From contig JAJQJQ010000008.1 of NCBI GenBank assembly GCA_028622995.1, positions 2,418,001 through 2,482,000 on the forward strand: 64,000 bases of DNA, read 5' to 3'. The stretch's first letter is position 1, and every line of letters begins with the position of its first letter. The translations under genes were made by a program, and so were the position numbers. Under the pieces are notes generated by a model that did no database searches, was not told where the DNA came from, and saw only the letters and a program-made list of their open reading frames with translations. Shown here piece after piece: positions 44,555 through 55,562 of this stretch. The DNA is from Panagrolaimus kolymaensis (lineage: Eukaryota > Nematoda > Chromadorea > Rhabditida > Panagrolaimidae).

Positions 44555-47044
44555 TTACATTAGTTTTTCGCCATTTTTATCTTCTTGTGATATTAAATAA
44601 TAAGAATAATAAGCAGCTCCAATGGCGACAACTTCATCTGGATTTTCTTCGCAGCAATGTTCGGCTTTCGGGAACATTTTTCGTAAAAGTTGTTGAATCA
44701 TTGGAATTCGAGAACTTCCACCAACCAATAAAACTTTGTGAATATCTTCCGAATTACATTTTGCTGTTGACAAAGCTACATTCAAAAGCTTCTTTATTCT
44801 ACTAAATATTTCAGATGATATTTTTTCAAATTCCTCACTTGAAATATAAATTGTACCATCAATATTTGTGTCAAAATCACTAACATCTAGTCTATAAAGA
44901 ATTATAAGACAATTTAAAAAGAATCTATTTACTAACATCGTTGACTTTTCTACGGTTAAAATGTGTTTAATTTCCATACATTTTTGCATTAGTAAATATT
45001 TTAACTTATCCTTCGTTTTAATGTCGATACCATACTGGTTGTTCAAAATTTTGGTAAAATGCTTTAATAAAAGGTTATCAAAGTCTCTTCCTCCAAGACT
45101 GCTGTCACCGTTTTGAGTGATTATTTGTAAAGTCTTATTTGCGATTTTAAAAACACACACGTCAAGTGTTCCACCGCCAAAATCAAATAATAACATCGTA
45201 AAATCTCTGAGTATTGGTCTACCAATGAAATAAGCTAAAGAAGCTGCAATTGGTTCAGGCAATAAATGAACTTTCTCCCATCCTGCTATAATTCCCGCAG
45301 CCATTGTCGCATTTCGTTGAATTTTTGAAAATGAAGCAGGTACTGTTATAACGGCTTCGTCCAGTTTTTTTCCTTGAAGTTCTTCACATTTTTCTTTTAT
45401 ATGTTTTAATAAAACTGCTGCAACTAATTCAGGTTCAGTAATTATTAAACCACTTGGACCCGAAACTTGCAACATTGCTTTGTTTTTAATATTTAAAACT
45501 TTAAATGGCCAGTTTTCTTCCATTTCAACATTTTTATACATTTTTCCAATAATTCTTTTCGAATCAAAGATGGTGTACTTTGAAAAACGCTGTAATTGAT
45601 TAACAACAATTTGACCGCATGTTTCTTTGTTGCCTGCGAATGATACATATGATGGTAGCTGTCTTTCTCCTGTATTATCCAGGGCAACGGTTTCAATTCC
45701 ATTCCGACGATTTACAGCTGCAAAACATCTTGAAGTGCCCAAATCTATTCCAACGGCGTTTATTTCAAAATCATTAATTTTAACTTCTTGTGGTATATTG
45801 TAAAACATCCCTTTTGAGAAAGCATCATCGCTATTTGGATAACACTTTTTTGATTTTAAATGTTTCATTAAGGCATTAGAGTCTTGAAACTATTTATGAG
45901 CAAAAGCAACGAGAGGAAAAAGCTATCATACCCGAAACAGAATTAACACGAAATTGGGCATTTTCATTTATTTTTAATATCATAAGCACTGAATCAGATG
46001 AATTTTCCAAAAACCTAAAAATATTTTCAACTTTTGTCCCACTGGCATTTCTTTCAATAATCTGAAATTTTAATTCCTTTGCATGTTTAATAAAAAAAAG
46101 TAATTTTACAATAAAAAAGTAAACAACCAAAATGTTTGAACCTTACTTTGTATTCGCTAGCAACAACATTTTCTAAATTTAATTGTTTCATAAATGGCAA
46201 AGCTTCACCAATTGGTGTAGTATTAATAATTTTAGAATTTATAAGCAAACTTATTTTTCTATTCAGAACGTTTTGAACATTAAATAAAAAAGCTTGAGTT
46301 GGATGAAAGCTTGGAGAATTCATTTTAGCGTGCAAGAGTGCAGCTTCAGAAAAATTTGGGCTGAACATAAATTTTTGATATTTCACTTTTGGAAAAACTT
46401 CTTTAAACTCTTTTTCGCTAATTATTTCATCAAGAAAAACATTGTCGATGTCTTCTAAATTATTTGAATCATGTGCAAGTTGTCCCAAATTAATCAAATC
46501 ATCACCAGGCGATGAACATTTAAAAAAAGAATTTTTTGACATAAATTCTCGACCATTTTTTTCAAAAACATGACAAAATATTGTTTTTCGATCACTAATA
46601 ATCGCTATGGTTTCTTTGTCTTTTGCATCATAATTTAAATCGTGAAGAGTTTTTAAGAAAATTGCAGATTCTGTAGAAAACAAAGTAACATTTTTAAATC
46701 CATATTTCGAAGTTGTGGATAAATAATTTTCTATTATTGCATTGTGACATTTATCATCGATGCAAATTACCATTCTTTCAACCTTTTCACTTGAAAATTT
46801 AGTTGATATTTCTTTTATTAATAAATCTACATTGTTTGAAAATTTTTGACCTAAAAAATCATTTAAAAACTATCTAAATTCATTTTAATTTTTCGAAACA
46901 TATTAATTTAATACGATTTTTCTGTTGCTTTTTAGGTAAATTTAACTAACTTCCATTAAGCCAATGTTCTTCTGTGGTTTGCTTTTCTGTATCATATGAG
47001 GATATTTTAGCTCTTGAATGATCAACTCCCAATAAAAATGGCAT
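44555..47044 (-). CDS. Hsp70-like protein: pseudo-NBD + canonical NBD (copy 5, intact)
   Basis: Five exons on the minus strand, 46951..47044 (MPFLLGVDHSRAKISSYD), 46147..46850, 45932..46061, 45882..44937 and 44891..44555, add up to 736 codons in phase. The exon 3-4 junction uses a TTTCAAG acceptor and is the least certain. The first ~310 residues form the degenerate NBD (IIENYLSTTSKYGFKNVTLF, KETIAIISDRKTIFCHVFEK) without phosphate-binding loops. The second half has GIDLGTSRCFAAV, EPIAASLAYFIGRP, LLFDFGGGTLDVCV and LLVGGSSRIP, ending NPDEVVAIGAAYYSYYL. There is no peptide-binding domain or CaaX; the tail is SQEDKNGEKLM. It is the most divergent copy in its N-terminal half and sits 18 kb from the array. 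Confidence 0.8.
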
Positions 47045-47520
47045 TTTTAATTAACCAAAATTTGAGTGAGTTTTTTATTTACAGAAGAAAAAAAAAACTT
47101 CGTCTAAAAAGTGAAAAGTTTATAAATTTATAAAAACATACAAAAAAATGCAAAATAAATATAAAAATCGCGGAGGAAAAAAAGAAGAAAGAATTTCAAG
47201 AAGAAAAATTCAATCAATTTCTGATAACAAAAACTCTTTATTGCTTTTTGAGTTTTTTTTGTTGTTTTGTTTAAATAAAAAACGTTATCATGTCGAGTGA
47301 AGTACTTTTCAACAAAAACAAGCCAATAAGAACCTAACACGAAGGCAAGATGACAATGTTTTTTTTTGTTTTTGCCCAAATATGTGAGAGATTGAACATT
47401 TTCGAAATGAAAAAAAGCCGCAAATAAAAAAAAATAATATGTTTTTATTTTTTCTTCATAAAAAATAAAAAGAGTTTTGGTAAACATAAAAAATTAAGAA
47501 AAAAAGTGAAATAAAATTAA
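47045..47520. other. Intergenic
   Basis: No gene is supported. It holds the upstream side of Hsp70-like copy 5 and the 3' flank of the first F-box-like gene. Confidence 0.4.
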
Positions 47521-48327
47521 TCAATAACCAATATAAACTCGAGGTTTTATTTCTTTGTTCCATGGTTGAAACATTTTATTCAAAGCAAATTTGAATTTTG
47601 ATATATAATTCTCTGCTTCAGTAAATAAGAATTCAAAACGATAGCATGATCGTTCTTCGATTCCTGCATTATTTTTAATAAAGTCAACTAAGGGAGAAAT
47701 GTCAGCATCGATTGATAAATGGTGAATATATATCGTGATAAATTTAAATTTCGAATTAAATTTTAAAGAATTCAATCTTTGAAAAGTTTCTTTTGTAAAA
47801 ATTTCATTTTCACAATTATATCGAAGTTTTTTAAGATTTGGTACCATTTTCAGATAGTCGTAAATTTGAAGTAAATTGCCATTTTCATCATTGGTATAGG
47901 AATTTATCAAATATAAGGAAGTTATTGATTCTTCACCAATTAATAGATTTAATTCTTGTAAACTTAAATTTTGATTTGAAACACTCAAAAGATGGAATGT
48001 GCAACGATATACATTTTTCAAAAGACGTATTCCATTTTCCTTCTCAATATATATATGGGAAGTCAACCAATATTTAATATTTTTTAAGTTCAGTTTTTTC
48101 TTATTATAGGATGGATGTTCATAAATAATAAAATAATCCTCTTCTTGACGAACAGCATTTCTGAGAATAATTATTTTATTTTTTGCAAAAAAATATTTAC
48201 ATGTTTTTTGAAGTTTTAAAAGTCCATCAGGAGATTTTGGATTTTGAGTAATGTAAGAAATAATTCCAAATGGAAGAGAAAAATATTGGCGATCAGAAAA
48301 ATTAAAAATATCGCCCGAATTTTCCAT
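47521..48327 (-). CDS. F-box-like protein 1
   Basis: A single exon of 268 residues starts at ATG 48325-48327 (MENSGDIFNFSD). Residues ~14-55 carry an F-box-like helix set: YFSLPFGIISYI, then LLKLQKTCKYFFAKNKI. The rest is a family-specific LRR-like region with SLYLINS, NENGNLLQIYDYL and SPLVDFIKNNAG. F-box proteins bring substrates to SCF ubiquitin ligases. The substrate here is unknown, and the F-box match is by pattern only. It is the first of seven same-strand paralogs up to 64 kb. Confidence 0.65.
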   Translation of the reverse strand: MENSGDIFNFSDRQYFSLPFGIISYITQNPKSPDGLLKLQKTCKYFFAKNKIIILRNAVRQEEDYFIIYEHPSYNKKKLNLKNIKYWLTSHIYIEKENGIRLLKNVYRCTFHLLSVSNQNLSLQELNLLIGEESITSLYLINSYTNDENGNLLQIYDYLKMVPNLKKLRYNCENEIFTKETFQRLNSLKFNSKFKFITIYIHHLSIDADISPLVDFIKNNAGIEERSCYRFEFLFTEAENYISKFKFALNKMFQPWNKEIKPRVYIGY

Positions 48328-49547
48328 AATTATTCTCGATTTTCAATAAATTCTTTATAGCAAAATATATAATAAGAAAGTGCACATAATTTTTTTATTA
48401 ATCTGGCAATTTTTTATTTTTATGTATTTCCTGAGCTTTTCTATTTGTATTTTTTCCCTTCGAGATATTTTTATTATTGAAACTTTACCATTGAGGTCAA
48501 CTATTGTTACAGTTTTTTTCCAAACTCCACTCCCACAAACTCACTTTCTAATTTTAGTGAGTGAACGCTAAAAAAAAGTCAACATTTTTTATGAAAAAAT
48601 GGAGTGATTCGAAATTGTTTAATAATTATGTTCATTCTTGCTTTTTTTATTTTCACTTCGCCACACTTTTATTGATTTTTTCGATTTAAAAGTTGTGCAA
48701 AAAAATGTTGTCTTATTTCATAACTAAAAAAGACAACTTTTTTTTGGCGCGAAATGAATAAAAAGCAGATAGACAAAGCAAGGATAAAAATAAAGTTTTT
48801 TTTTGCACTTTTTGAGTCGTTCGCATTTTCTCTCTTTTTTGTCTAGCAATGATTTATCGATTTTGAATATTTTATTGACATTTTTTAAAATTTTTTGTTT
48901 TTAATTTTTTTGTTAATTAATATGATGAATATATGTTATTCATGTGATTAGATTATTTTATTTTTCTAGCGTTGGACCTCAGGTTTTGCGGGATGCTAAT
49001 GAAAAATTGGCTTTTGTATTACAAATCGATGCGAAAAGTTTTGGTGTATTTTAATGGCGAAGACTCTCTAGTCCTTCGAGTCACCATTCACGGAGATGCC
49101 ATCAGCGGTATTGAGATCGCGGATGACGGGTACATTTTTTAAAATGTTTTTCTCGCAAAATTTTTTTTAACGAAAATAAAATAATATGTTTTTATGAGCA
49201 ATCAAAAATTTGATGAAGAAAAAAAAGTCGAGCTCGCTTCTATCTTTATTATTATTTATTTTTAAATTGGAGCATCTCTTGGCAACAATAACAAAAAAAT
49301 AATGTTGGCAATTATCATCATCTATTGACCTTTTTTTAAAACGTGCTTCTTCTATTTTTGCTTCTATTTTTAAAAATTATAAATCATTGTTAAGGAATTT
49401 TTTCTATGATTATTTTTTGTTTTGATTCGAAATTTGTTGCAATAAAATTAAAAACAAGCATGTAAAATTTTTTGGTATAAAAAGGTTCGGAAAAATAATT
49501 TTAAAGCATGTTTCTATTTTTGCTCGAATTTTTTTTATTTAAAAAAA
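48328..49547. other. Intergenic with a short GC-richer open fragment
   Basis: Positions 48967-49141 are less AT-rich, follow a TTTTTCTAG acceptor-like site and are open in one frame (…VYFNGEDSLVLRVTIHGDA…) to TAA. This could be a relic exon. TATAAAAAGG at 49476-49485 is a good TATA box for the small gene at 49548. Nothing else is supported. Confidence 0.4.
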
Positions 49548-49781
49548 ATGAAATTCTTCTTCACTGTTTTTATTGTTTTTGCTTTCCTCAATTTGTCCAT
49601 TGCCAAACCTTTGAATAATGAAACCACCATTACCGCCGTTAATTTTCAACGAGAAAATGATACCAACAACAACAATCAACAACAAATGGATTTCATTAAA
49701 ACTGGATATTGCAAGCCACCAATGTACTGTATTTTAATCCCATTTATATGTCTTGCAGCAAATCTCAAGGAATGCGAATAA
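49548..49781 (+). CDS. Small secreted four-cysteine peptide
   Basis: A single exon of 77 residues starts with a clear signal peptide (MKFFFTVFIVFAFLNLSIA). An Asn/Gln-rich propeptide-like stretch and a short C-terminal region with four cysteines (GYCKPPMYC ... FIC ... KECE) follow. TATAAAAAGG lies 63-72 bp upstream of the ATG. I do not recognise the family. The size, secretion signal and cysteine pattern suit a defence peptide or a signalling peptide. The neighbours downstream also encode small secreted Cys-containing proteins. Confidence 0.6.
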   Translation: MKFFFTVFIVFAFLNLSIAKPLNNETTITAVNFQRENDTNNNNQQQMDFIKTGYCKPPMYCILIPFICLAANLKECE

Positions 49782-50051
49782 CGCCGATAAAACAAAATGC
49801 TTTTATAAAAGTTATGTTAAATATTTTTTAATGTTTACTTTTTTATAATCAAAAGCTATCATTTTGTTTCGATTCAAAAAACTTTTAAGTTTCGAAACAT
49901 AAAAGCAGCTTTGTTTTTTAACTATAATTGTTTTTATTTTTAAATTTAATAAAATAAATTTATGTATTTTCAAGGCTATTTTTTATTTAAACAAAAAATG
50001 TAAAAAGCAAAAACAAAATATAAAAGATATTAAAAAAAAGTGACATTTTAA

Positions 50052-50879
50052 TTAACAAATTTTAATATCAGGAAAATGTTCACTGTTCCAATTTTGAAGC
50101 AATTCATTTTTAGCATTTGATAAAGATAATATATATCCTCCAATATTATTCATTGCTAAACCAATTTCATAAAACGTATCTTCTGAGGGATTTTTTCGAA
50201 TAAAATTGAGCAAGAGTGAAATACTTAATTCAGGCGACCAATCATACACATCAATATTGACGCGATTCCACTTTGACTTTGCAGCTAAAAGCTTAATATT
50301 TTCCAAAGTTTCAATTGTAAATATTTCATTTTTGCTCGAATAGAAAAGAGTTTTAATTTTAGGCGCTTTAGCAAGAATTTTGTCAGCGGAAACGATGTCA
50401 CCATTTTCGTTTGTAATACTAACGTAGCTTAAATCAAGTAAAATAATTCTACCACCATCCATTAGAAAATTTATTTCATTTAAAGTTAAATTTTGTTCTG
50501 GAATAATTAAATGATGAAAAGAGCAGCAATATATATTTTTTGGAATCACTAAAGGATAATTGTTATTCCCAAAAAAACTATTTACAAGCCAAAATTTAAT
50601 AACTTTGTTTTTGACATAGTTGAAATAAACACGTTGTAAATCAACAGAATTAAATAAACAATATAATCCATTTAAGTCTGAATGAATCACTCTCTCACAT
50701 ACAATTATTTTATTTTTGGCAAAAAAATATTTGCATGTTTTTTGAATTTTCGAAAATCCTTCAGCAGAACAAGGGTTTTCTGTGATATGGGAAATTAAGT
50801 CACGTGGAAGACAAAAATTTTGATGACGGAATGAATTGAATGTGGCTGGATTTGGATGAACAAAAGTGTTGCTAGCCAT
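50052..50879 (-). CDS. F-box-like protein 2
   Basis: A single exon of 275 residues starts at ATG 50877-50879 (MASNTFVHPNPATF), an N-terminus shared with the copies at 54056, 59708 and 61234. The F-box-like part reads NFCLPRDLISHITENP ... KIQKTCKYFFAKNKI. The middle block FLMDGGRIILLDLSYV and the C-terminal LLLNFIRKNPS are family hallmarks. The frame is intact. Confidence 0.65.
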   Translation of the reverse strand: MASNTFVHPNPATFNSFRHQNFCLPRDLISHITENPCSAEGFSKIQKTCKYFFAKNKIIVCERVIHSDLNGLYCLFNSVDLQRVYFNYVKNKVIKFWLVNSFFGNNNYPLVIPKNIYCCSFHHLIIPEQNLTLNEINFLMDGGRIILLDLSYVSITNENGDIVSADKILAKAPKIKTLFYSSKNEIFTIETLENIKLLAAKSKWNRVNIDVYDWSPELSISLLLNFIRKNPSEDTFYEIGLAMNNIGGYILSLSNAKNELLQNWNSEHFPDIKIC

Positions 50880-51243
50880 AATCTCCGCAGATTTTGTTGA
50901 ATTATACAAAACGAAAGAATATAAAAAAGGCGAGTATGGAAAAAAATACAAAAAAGAATTATATTTTATTTTTTGTTTACTGCCTTTGCCTGCCTGTCTG
51001 ACCTTTTATTTCTTTTTTCGCCCCATGAGATATTTTTTTCTTAACTTTCCAAGGAAGAAGAGTGACCTTTATTTTTATTAGTTCTTTCTTTTGAATTTAA
51101 AGAGGTCAACAAACGTGCTATTTTCTTTGTATTGATTTTTAGCAGATAAAATGCTTAAAAGCCGGAGTATATATGCTCGAAAATATTTATTGAAAAAGAT
51201 TACAGATATTTACTTTACAAATTTAAAGACATAGTTATTTGAT

Positions 51244-51699
51244 TTAACAAAGTCCTTCGCAACCATTAGTACCTCCAACATAGTTAACGGTCAAGATACC
51301 ATTTCCTGGGTCATTGCTTTCAGGAAAATCAATTGGAACACTTCCACATCCCTTACATCCATGATCAATTAAATGATTAAGAAGGTCAAAAACTTTGCCA
51401 CCTTTAACTGGGTCTTTGGTGTCCTGCAAAAAGAGGCAATATCCTGAAGCAACATCTTCCTGAAACGTAAATAAGTTAATGTCTTATGAGAAAATAGGTA
51501 AAAAGTTTACTCCTGCTGTGTAGCAAACAATATTTTCTCCAGAATTGTAGTCACGATTGTTATCAATAATGCCATCCATGTAACTTTTAATTTTCTCAAT
51601 ATCGGAACCATCATGACAATAAAATGAACCTCGACAATTGATGCCAAGACCGACGACAATTGCCATTACGATAGAACAAAGAATTAAAACTTTAAACAT
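51244..51699 (-). CDS. Secreted KP4 killer-toxin-like protein
   Basis: Two exons on the minus strand, 51511..51699 and 51244..51459, are joined by a 51-bp GTAAAC...TTTCAG intron in phase 0, giving 134 residues. A signal peptide of ~19 residues is followed directly by the hallmark INCRG start. Eight cysteines remain in the mature part, with HGCKGCGSVP and GILTVNYV near the C-terminus. These positions fit the KP4 killer-toxin fold family (known from fungi and some mosses), small secreted proteins that act on membrane calcium channels in the known members. A TATATAAGG box lies at 51778-51786. A truncated second copy is at 57203-57345. The intron shows that it is domesticated in this genome. Antifungal activity is conjecture. 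Confidence 0.75.
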
Positions 51700-51777
51700 A
51701 TTTATGAACTTTTTTAAACTTATAAAAATGGAAGATCTTACAAAAAGATAATGTTCTTTTCATTGTTGCTACAAGGT

Positions 51778-51786
51778 CCTTATATA
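51778..51786 (-). promoter_or_regulatory. TATA box of the KP4-like gene
   Basis: TATATAAGG on the minus strand, about 80 bp upstream of the ATG at 51699. Confidence 0.5.
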
Positions 51787-52113
51787 CCCGAAAACTTTTT
51801 ATGCTAAACAAAAATTAACATAATCTTGTTTTTGGATGCTACAAAAAAACAAAAAAAACAATGTTTTTTTTACAACTAAAACCATTTATTGTTTGTTCAA
51901 TAAAAGGTTATAAAAATGTTCAAGAGCTACATATTATTGTTTGTTGTACAAAACACAAAATGATCAAACAACTTTAAACCAGAATAAGATGCACTTTTAT
52001 TAACAGCTTGCTTATAAAAAAAGGATTATAGTCAGACAAAACAACCAAAGAAGGCTTCAAAAATCAGTATTATTTTAGTTAATTTCCATATTTTGAATAA
52101 CAACTTTATCTAA

Positions 52114-52121
52114 TATATAAG
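52114..52121 (+). promoter_or_regulatory. TATA box of the S1-like gene
   Basis: TATATAAG, 46-53 bp upstream of the ATG at 52167. It faces away from the TATA box of the KP4-like gene. Confidence 0.5.
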
Positions 52122-52166
52122 TAGCCTAGAAAACTAAAGTATTATCATCGTTTTAGATACTGAATA

Positions 52167-52722
52167 ATGAAGTTTACTATTGTTTTCGTTTTTATTGCTA
52201 CCATTTCTGCTATCAATGCAAGGTTTGAAATAATAAATAATATCCTTTAAAATGAATTTAAAATATGTAATATTTTAGTGGTGCGGCAATTGGACCGGCC
52301 GTTGATTTGTTGGTTGAAGCTATAGCTAGCGGCCTTAAAGAACATGCGGGTGAAACCTATGTTCGAGTTGTCAACACTATGGGTCGTGATGTTGAAGTCA
52401 CAGCAAATTGTGCTTCGGGAGATGACACAATTGATGAAACTAAACTTAAAGATGGAGAATCTATGGCTTGGTCTTTCAATCCAAATGTCGTACAAACCAC
52501 TCAATTTTGGTGTGATATTACAACTTCTGATGGGTAAACATATTTAAAAATTAAAATAAAAATTTTAAAATAGTATTCGAAAGTTTTTTTAGAAAAAAGA
52601 AATCTTTTGATGTTTATACTTCCACAATGGAAGATAGTCCAAGTTGGTACCTTCGTGGTCAAGGAATTTATCTTGGCGAATATGATGGAAGTCAACTTCA
52701 AAAGAAAGAAGATTGGGAATAA
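52167..52722 (+). CDS. Secreted plant self-incompatibility S1 (SPH)-like protein
   Basis: Three exons, 52167..52222, 52279..52533 and 52593..52722, join in phase to 146 residues. A signal peptide (MKFTIVFVFIATISAINA) is followed by an S1-type beta-sandwich pattern. It begins with the strand VRVVNTMGRDVEV and NCASGDD, continues with LKDGESMAWSFNPN, then TTQFWCDI, and ends WYLRGQGIYL. The WSF-x-N, FWC and GIYL landmarks are those of PF05938 (Papaver PrsS and S-protein homologues), a family best known in plants. Only two of the usual four cysteines are present. It is divergent from the KP4-like gene, 467 bp apart. Proper nematode introns and signal peptide argue against contamination. The function is unknown; a secreted ligand or toxin-like effector is possible. 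Confidence 0.8.
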
Positions 52723-53136
52723 ATATAATATTTTAATAGTCTTCAAAAAAAAAATTTCTGTAATTAAATAAGCTTTGTGCATTCTTTTCTTTTGTAAAAT
52801 ATATTACTGAACACAAAAACGCACTCTCTACTAATTTAAACTTTCTTATTTCTTCTCTTTTTTAATCCAACGTTCGGGATATAAAAAACTTTTTTTAACA
52901 AATAAAATTATTTTCATATTTATTGTATTCCGAAAAAAAGAAGCATTTCCCTTTTATTGCTTAGAAACAAAATTTTTAATTAAATGAAATATAATGCGAA
53001 TGCGTTAGATTAAAGTTTAACTGATTCTAAAAATAATCCTTTTTTAACAATAAATCAATAGATAGAATATTTCCTGTAACATAAATATGTCCACAATGTA
53101 CCAATCAATCAACACTGATACATAATCTTATTTTTT

Positions 53137-53206
53137 GAAGTTCCAAATGAAAGTGAAAATATTGACGTCGAAGAGAATCAAAAGTTGCAGGATTTGGATA
53201 AATAAA
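53137..53206 (-). pseudogene. F-box-like gene relic (N-terminal piece)
   Basis: On the minus strand the short frame YPNPATFDSLRRQYF resembles the HPNPATFDSFQQQYF start of the copy at 61234-62052. Nothing of the rest of the gene follows. Confidence 0.6.
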
Positions 53207-53429
53207 AGGTTAAAAGAATTACAAGAGCAAAATCAATTTTTTCTATTTTAGTTTAAAAATATTTCTGTTGGATAAAATTTTTGACGTAGCAACTTTTTTG
53301 CTACGATTATTCTTTGACCTTTTGGTTTTTTTGTGCCTTAAGGTTATTATATTGTAATTTTTTTCATCGCAGGTCAGTTTATTTTTCATAAGTTGGAGGT
53401 CGTGTCCTTCCTAGTAATTTTGATTGTGT

Positions 53430-53458
53430 GTTCGTTCGTTCGTTCGTTCGTTCGTTCG
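53430..53458. repeat. (GTTC)n microsatellite
   Basis: About seven tandem TTCG/GTTC units. Confidence 0.9.
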
Positions 53459-54055
53459 TGCGCACTTGGAAATCGATCATGGGAAAAATGAAAAGAAAAT
53501 GAACAAATTTGCATTAAAAAATGAATGAATGCGAAAGGAAAGAAAATGGCGTTCGCCTTTCTTAAAAAATGAAGCGGTGATGAGCGGTTGTTTTTTTTTT
53601 TGAAAAAGCAATTGTTGTTATCCAATGATCCAATAAAAAGAAAGAGATCCAAGAACCCAATAGCAATAGGAGGATCCAAGGAACCTTAAAAAATTTTTTG
53701 ACATTAAAGAGTTCAAAGATAATATAAGATTCTATAGCAGTTCGCATGCTTTTGATTCGTTTAAAAATATCGTTAATTTTGGAATTAATTGTCCACGACC
53801 ATGGAAAATTAAAATCTCTTTTTTATATTGCCATGAAACAAGTTACATCGCTGACCGTAGGCCGGCGGAGCTTCTAGTATTAATTAAATCTACGTAAACA
53901 AATTTTCCTTTTTAAAAAAAGAATTTATTTTAAGAAAAATATTATAGAAATTTTTTGTAATGCATTTGTTTTTTACTTTTTTTTCATTGGGACAATAATA
54001 AAAAAAAATAAAAAACATTATGGTTAAGAAATAAATAAGCATGGAAAAGGAAAAT

Positions 54056-54889
54056 TTAAGTAAATTGATAAACACAAGGCTTTGTTCCAGAATTCCAATT
54101 TTGCAACATTTCATTTATAGCTAATTGCAAAATTGATTGGTAATCTTCGAGGTTATCCATTTCAATTCCAAAACAATATTGACATGATTCGTCAGAATTT
54201 CGTTTAATAAAATTGAGCAAAAGTGAAATATTTGTACCATTGGATAATTTATGGACAAAAATATTGAGCTTGTTCCATTTTGCTTTTGTCGCTAAAATTT
54301 TGACATTTTCCAAAATTTCTTTTGAATAAACTTCATTTTCACAATTGTATTCACAAAATTGAAGATTTGGCAATTTTTCAAGTATTTTGTCAAATGTTAA
54401 AAGTTCACCATTGGCGTTTTTTATACATACATTTTTCATATTTAGCCATGTTATCTTGCCACCATTCATAAGATGATTGATTTCGTTTAAAGTAAAAGCT
54501 CGATTCTTAATATCCAATGTATAAAGACTGCAACGATAATATTTGGGTGAAATATAACCTGAATCAGGATTCTTAATGGTTAATGAAAAATTAAGCCAAT
54601 ATTTGATTGAACCAAATTTAAGTTTTTGTCAATAAATATAAGGCCAAAACTTTTTACGCCCTTCTAAAGTTAAAGAATCACTTTTATGAGTAACGCTGCT
54701 TTCAACAACGACAATTTTATTTTGTGCAAAAAAATATTTGCAAGTTTTTTGAAGTTTTGAAAGTCCATGGGCGGAGAGAGGATTCTTTGAAATGTAATGA
54801 ATCAATGAAGATGGAAGAGAGAAATTTTGATATCCTGGAGAATTAAAAGTAACAGGATTGGGGTGAATAAAATCGCCATAAAATTTCAT
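54056..54889 (-). pseudogene. F-box-like gene 3 with one in-frame stop
   Basis: The frame from ATG 54887-54889 (MKFYGDFIHPNPVTF) to 54056 is continuous over 278 codons except for a single TGA at 54629-54631, after FWPYIY. The paralogous sequence continues at once in the same frame (KLKFGSIKYWL). All family blocks are present on both sides: FSLPSSLIHYI, LQKTCKYFFAQNKI, LMNGGKITWL, LLLNFIKRN. It is a very recent nonsense copy, a polymorphism or a base-call error. Confidence 0.7.
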
Positions 54890-55004
54890 TTTTATTATTT
54901 TTTAACCCCCACCAAACAATTTTTTGATAAACGCACTGAATAAGAAAAACTCTTTGGTTGTTTTGCTCTAAAAACTTTTTCCATTAGAGACTTTGTGTGT
55001 GGTG

Positions 55005-55206
55005 CAGTGTTGTCGAATATTCGAAAACCTTCGAATATCGAATTCGAATATTCGATTCGATTCGAATATTTTCGAATAATCGAATCGAATCTAATATTCG
55101 AAATTCGAAACCTTCGAATTTCGGGTTCGAATATTCGAAATATTCGGTTTTCGAATCGAATATTCGTTCGATATTCGATTCGATTATTCGATATTCGACA
55201 ACACTG
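55005..55206. mobile_element. hAT-like MITE made of TTCGAATA motifs
   Basis: The left end CAGTGTTGTCGAATATTCG and the right end CGAATATCGACAACACTG-type inverse pair up. Perfect 8-bp direct repeats GTGTGGTG flank it (54997-55004 and 55207-55214). The ~165-bp interior is nearly all variants of TTCGAA and CGAATATTCG on both strands. Size is 202 bp. The short open frames inside are artefacts of the repeat. Confidence 0.9.
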
Positions 55207-55562
55207 GTGTGGTGAGAAAAGGAGGAGATATAATTTTTCGATGAAAGGTCAAATCAATTTTTGGCAACATCTGAGTATTTTTTTTTCTCTCCATTGAAAT
55301 CGCAAGTGTGTATATTTTTTTGTCGACGTTTATAGTTTTTAAAAGCTTCTTTTTCGTTTTTTTTATTAACAAAAACAAATTACTTTATTTTAAAAAAATA
55401 GAATCCTTTTGGTTGTAACAATTCGTATTGATAAAATAATAACTTTAAGATGTTAAAATAAAATTAAAATACACACGTTTTTTATAATACCATTTACTTT
55501 TTTAAAGGTTTTTTTGACAGAAGAAGATCAAAAAGGCAAAGGGTTTTGGTAATACAAAAAAA

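Larger units (their letters stand above)
52723..54055. other. Intergenic with an F-box-like relic and a microsatellite
   Basis: Apart from the relic at 53137-53206 and the tetranucleotide repeat at 53430-53458, I see nothing supported. Confidence 0.45.
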
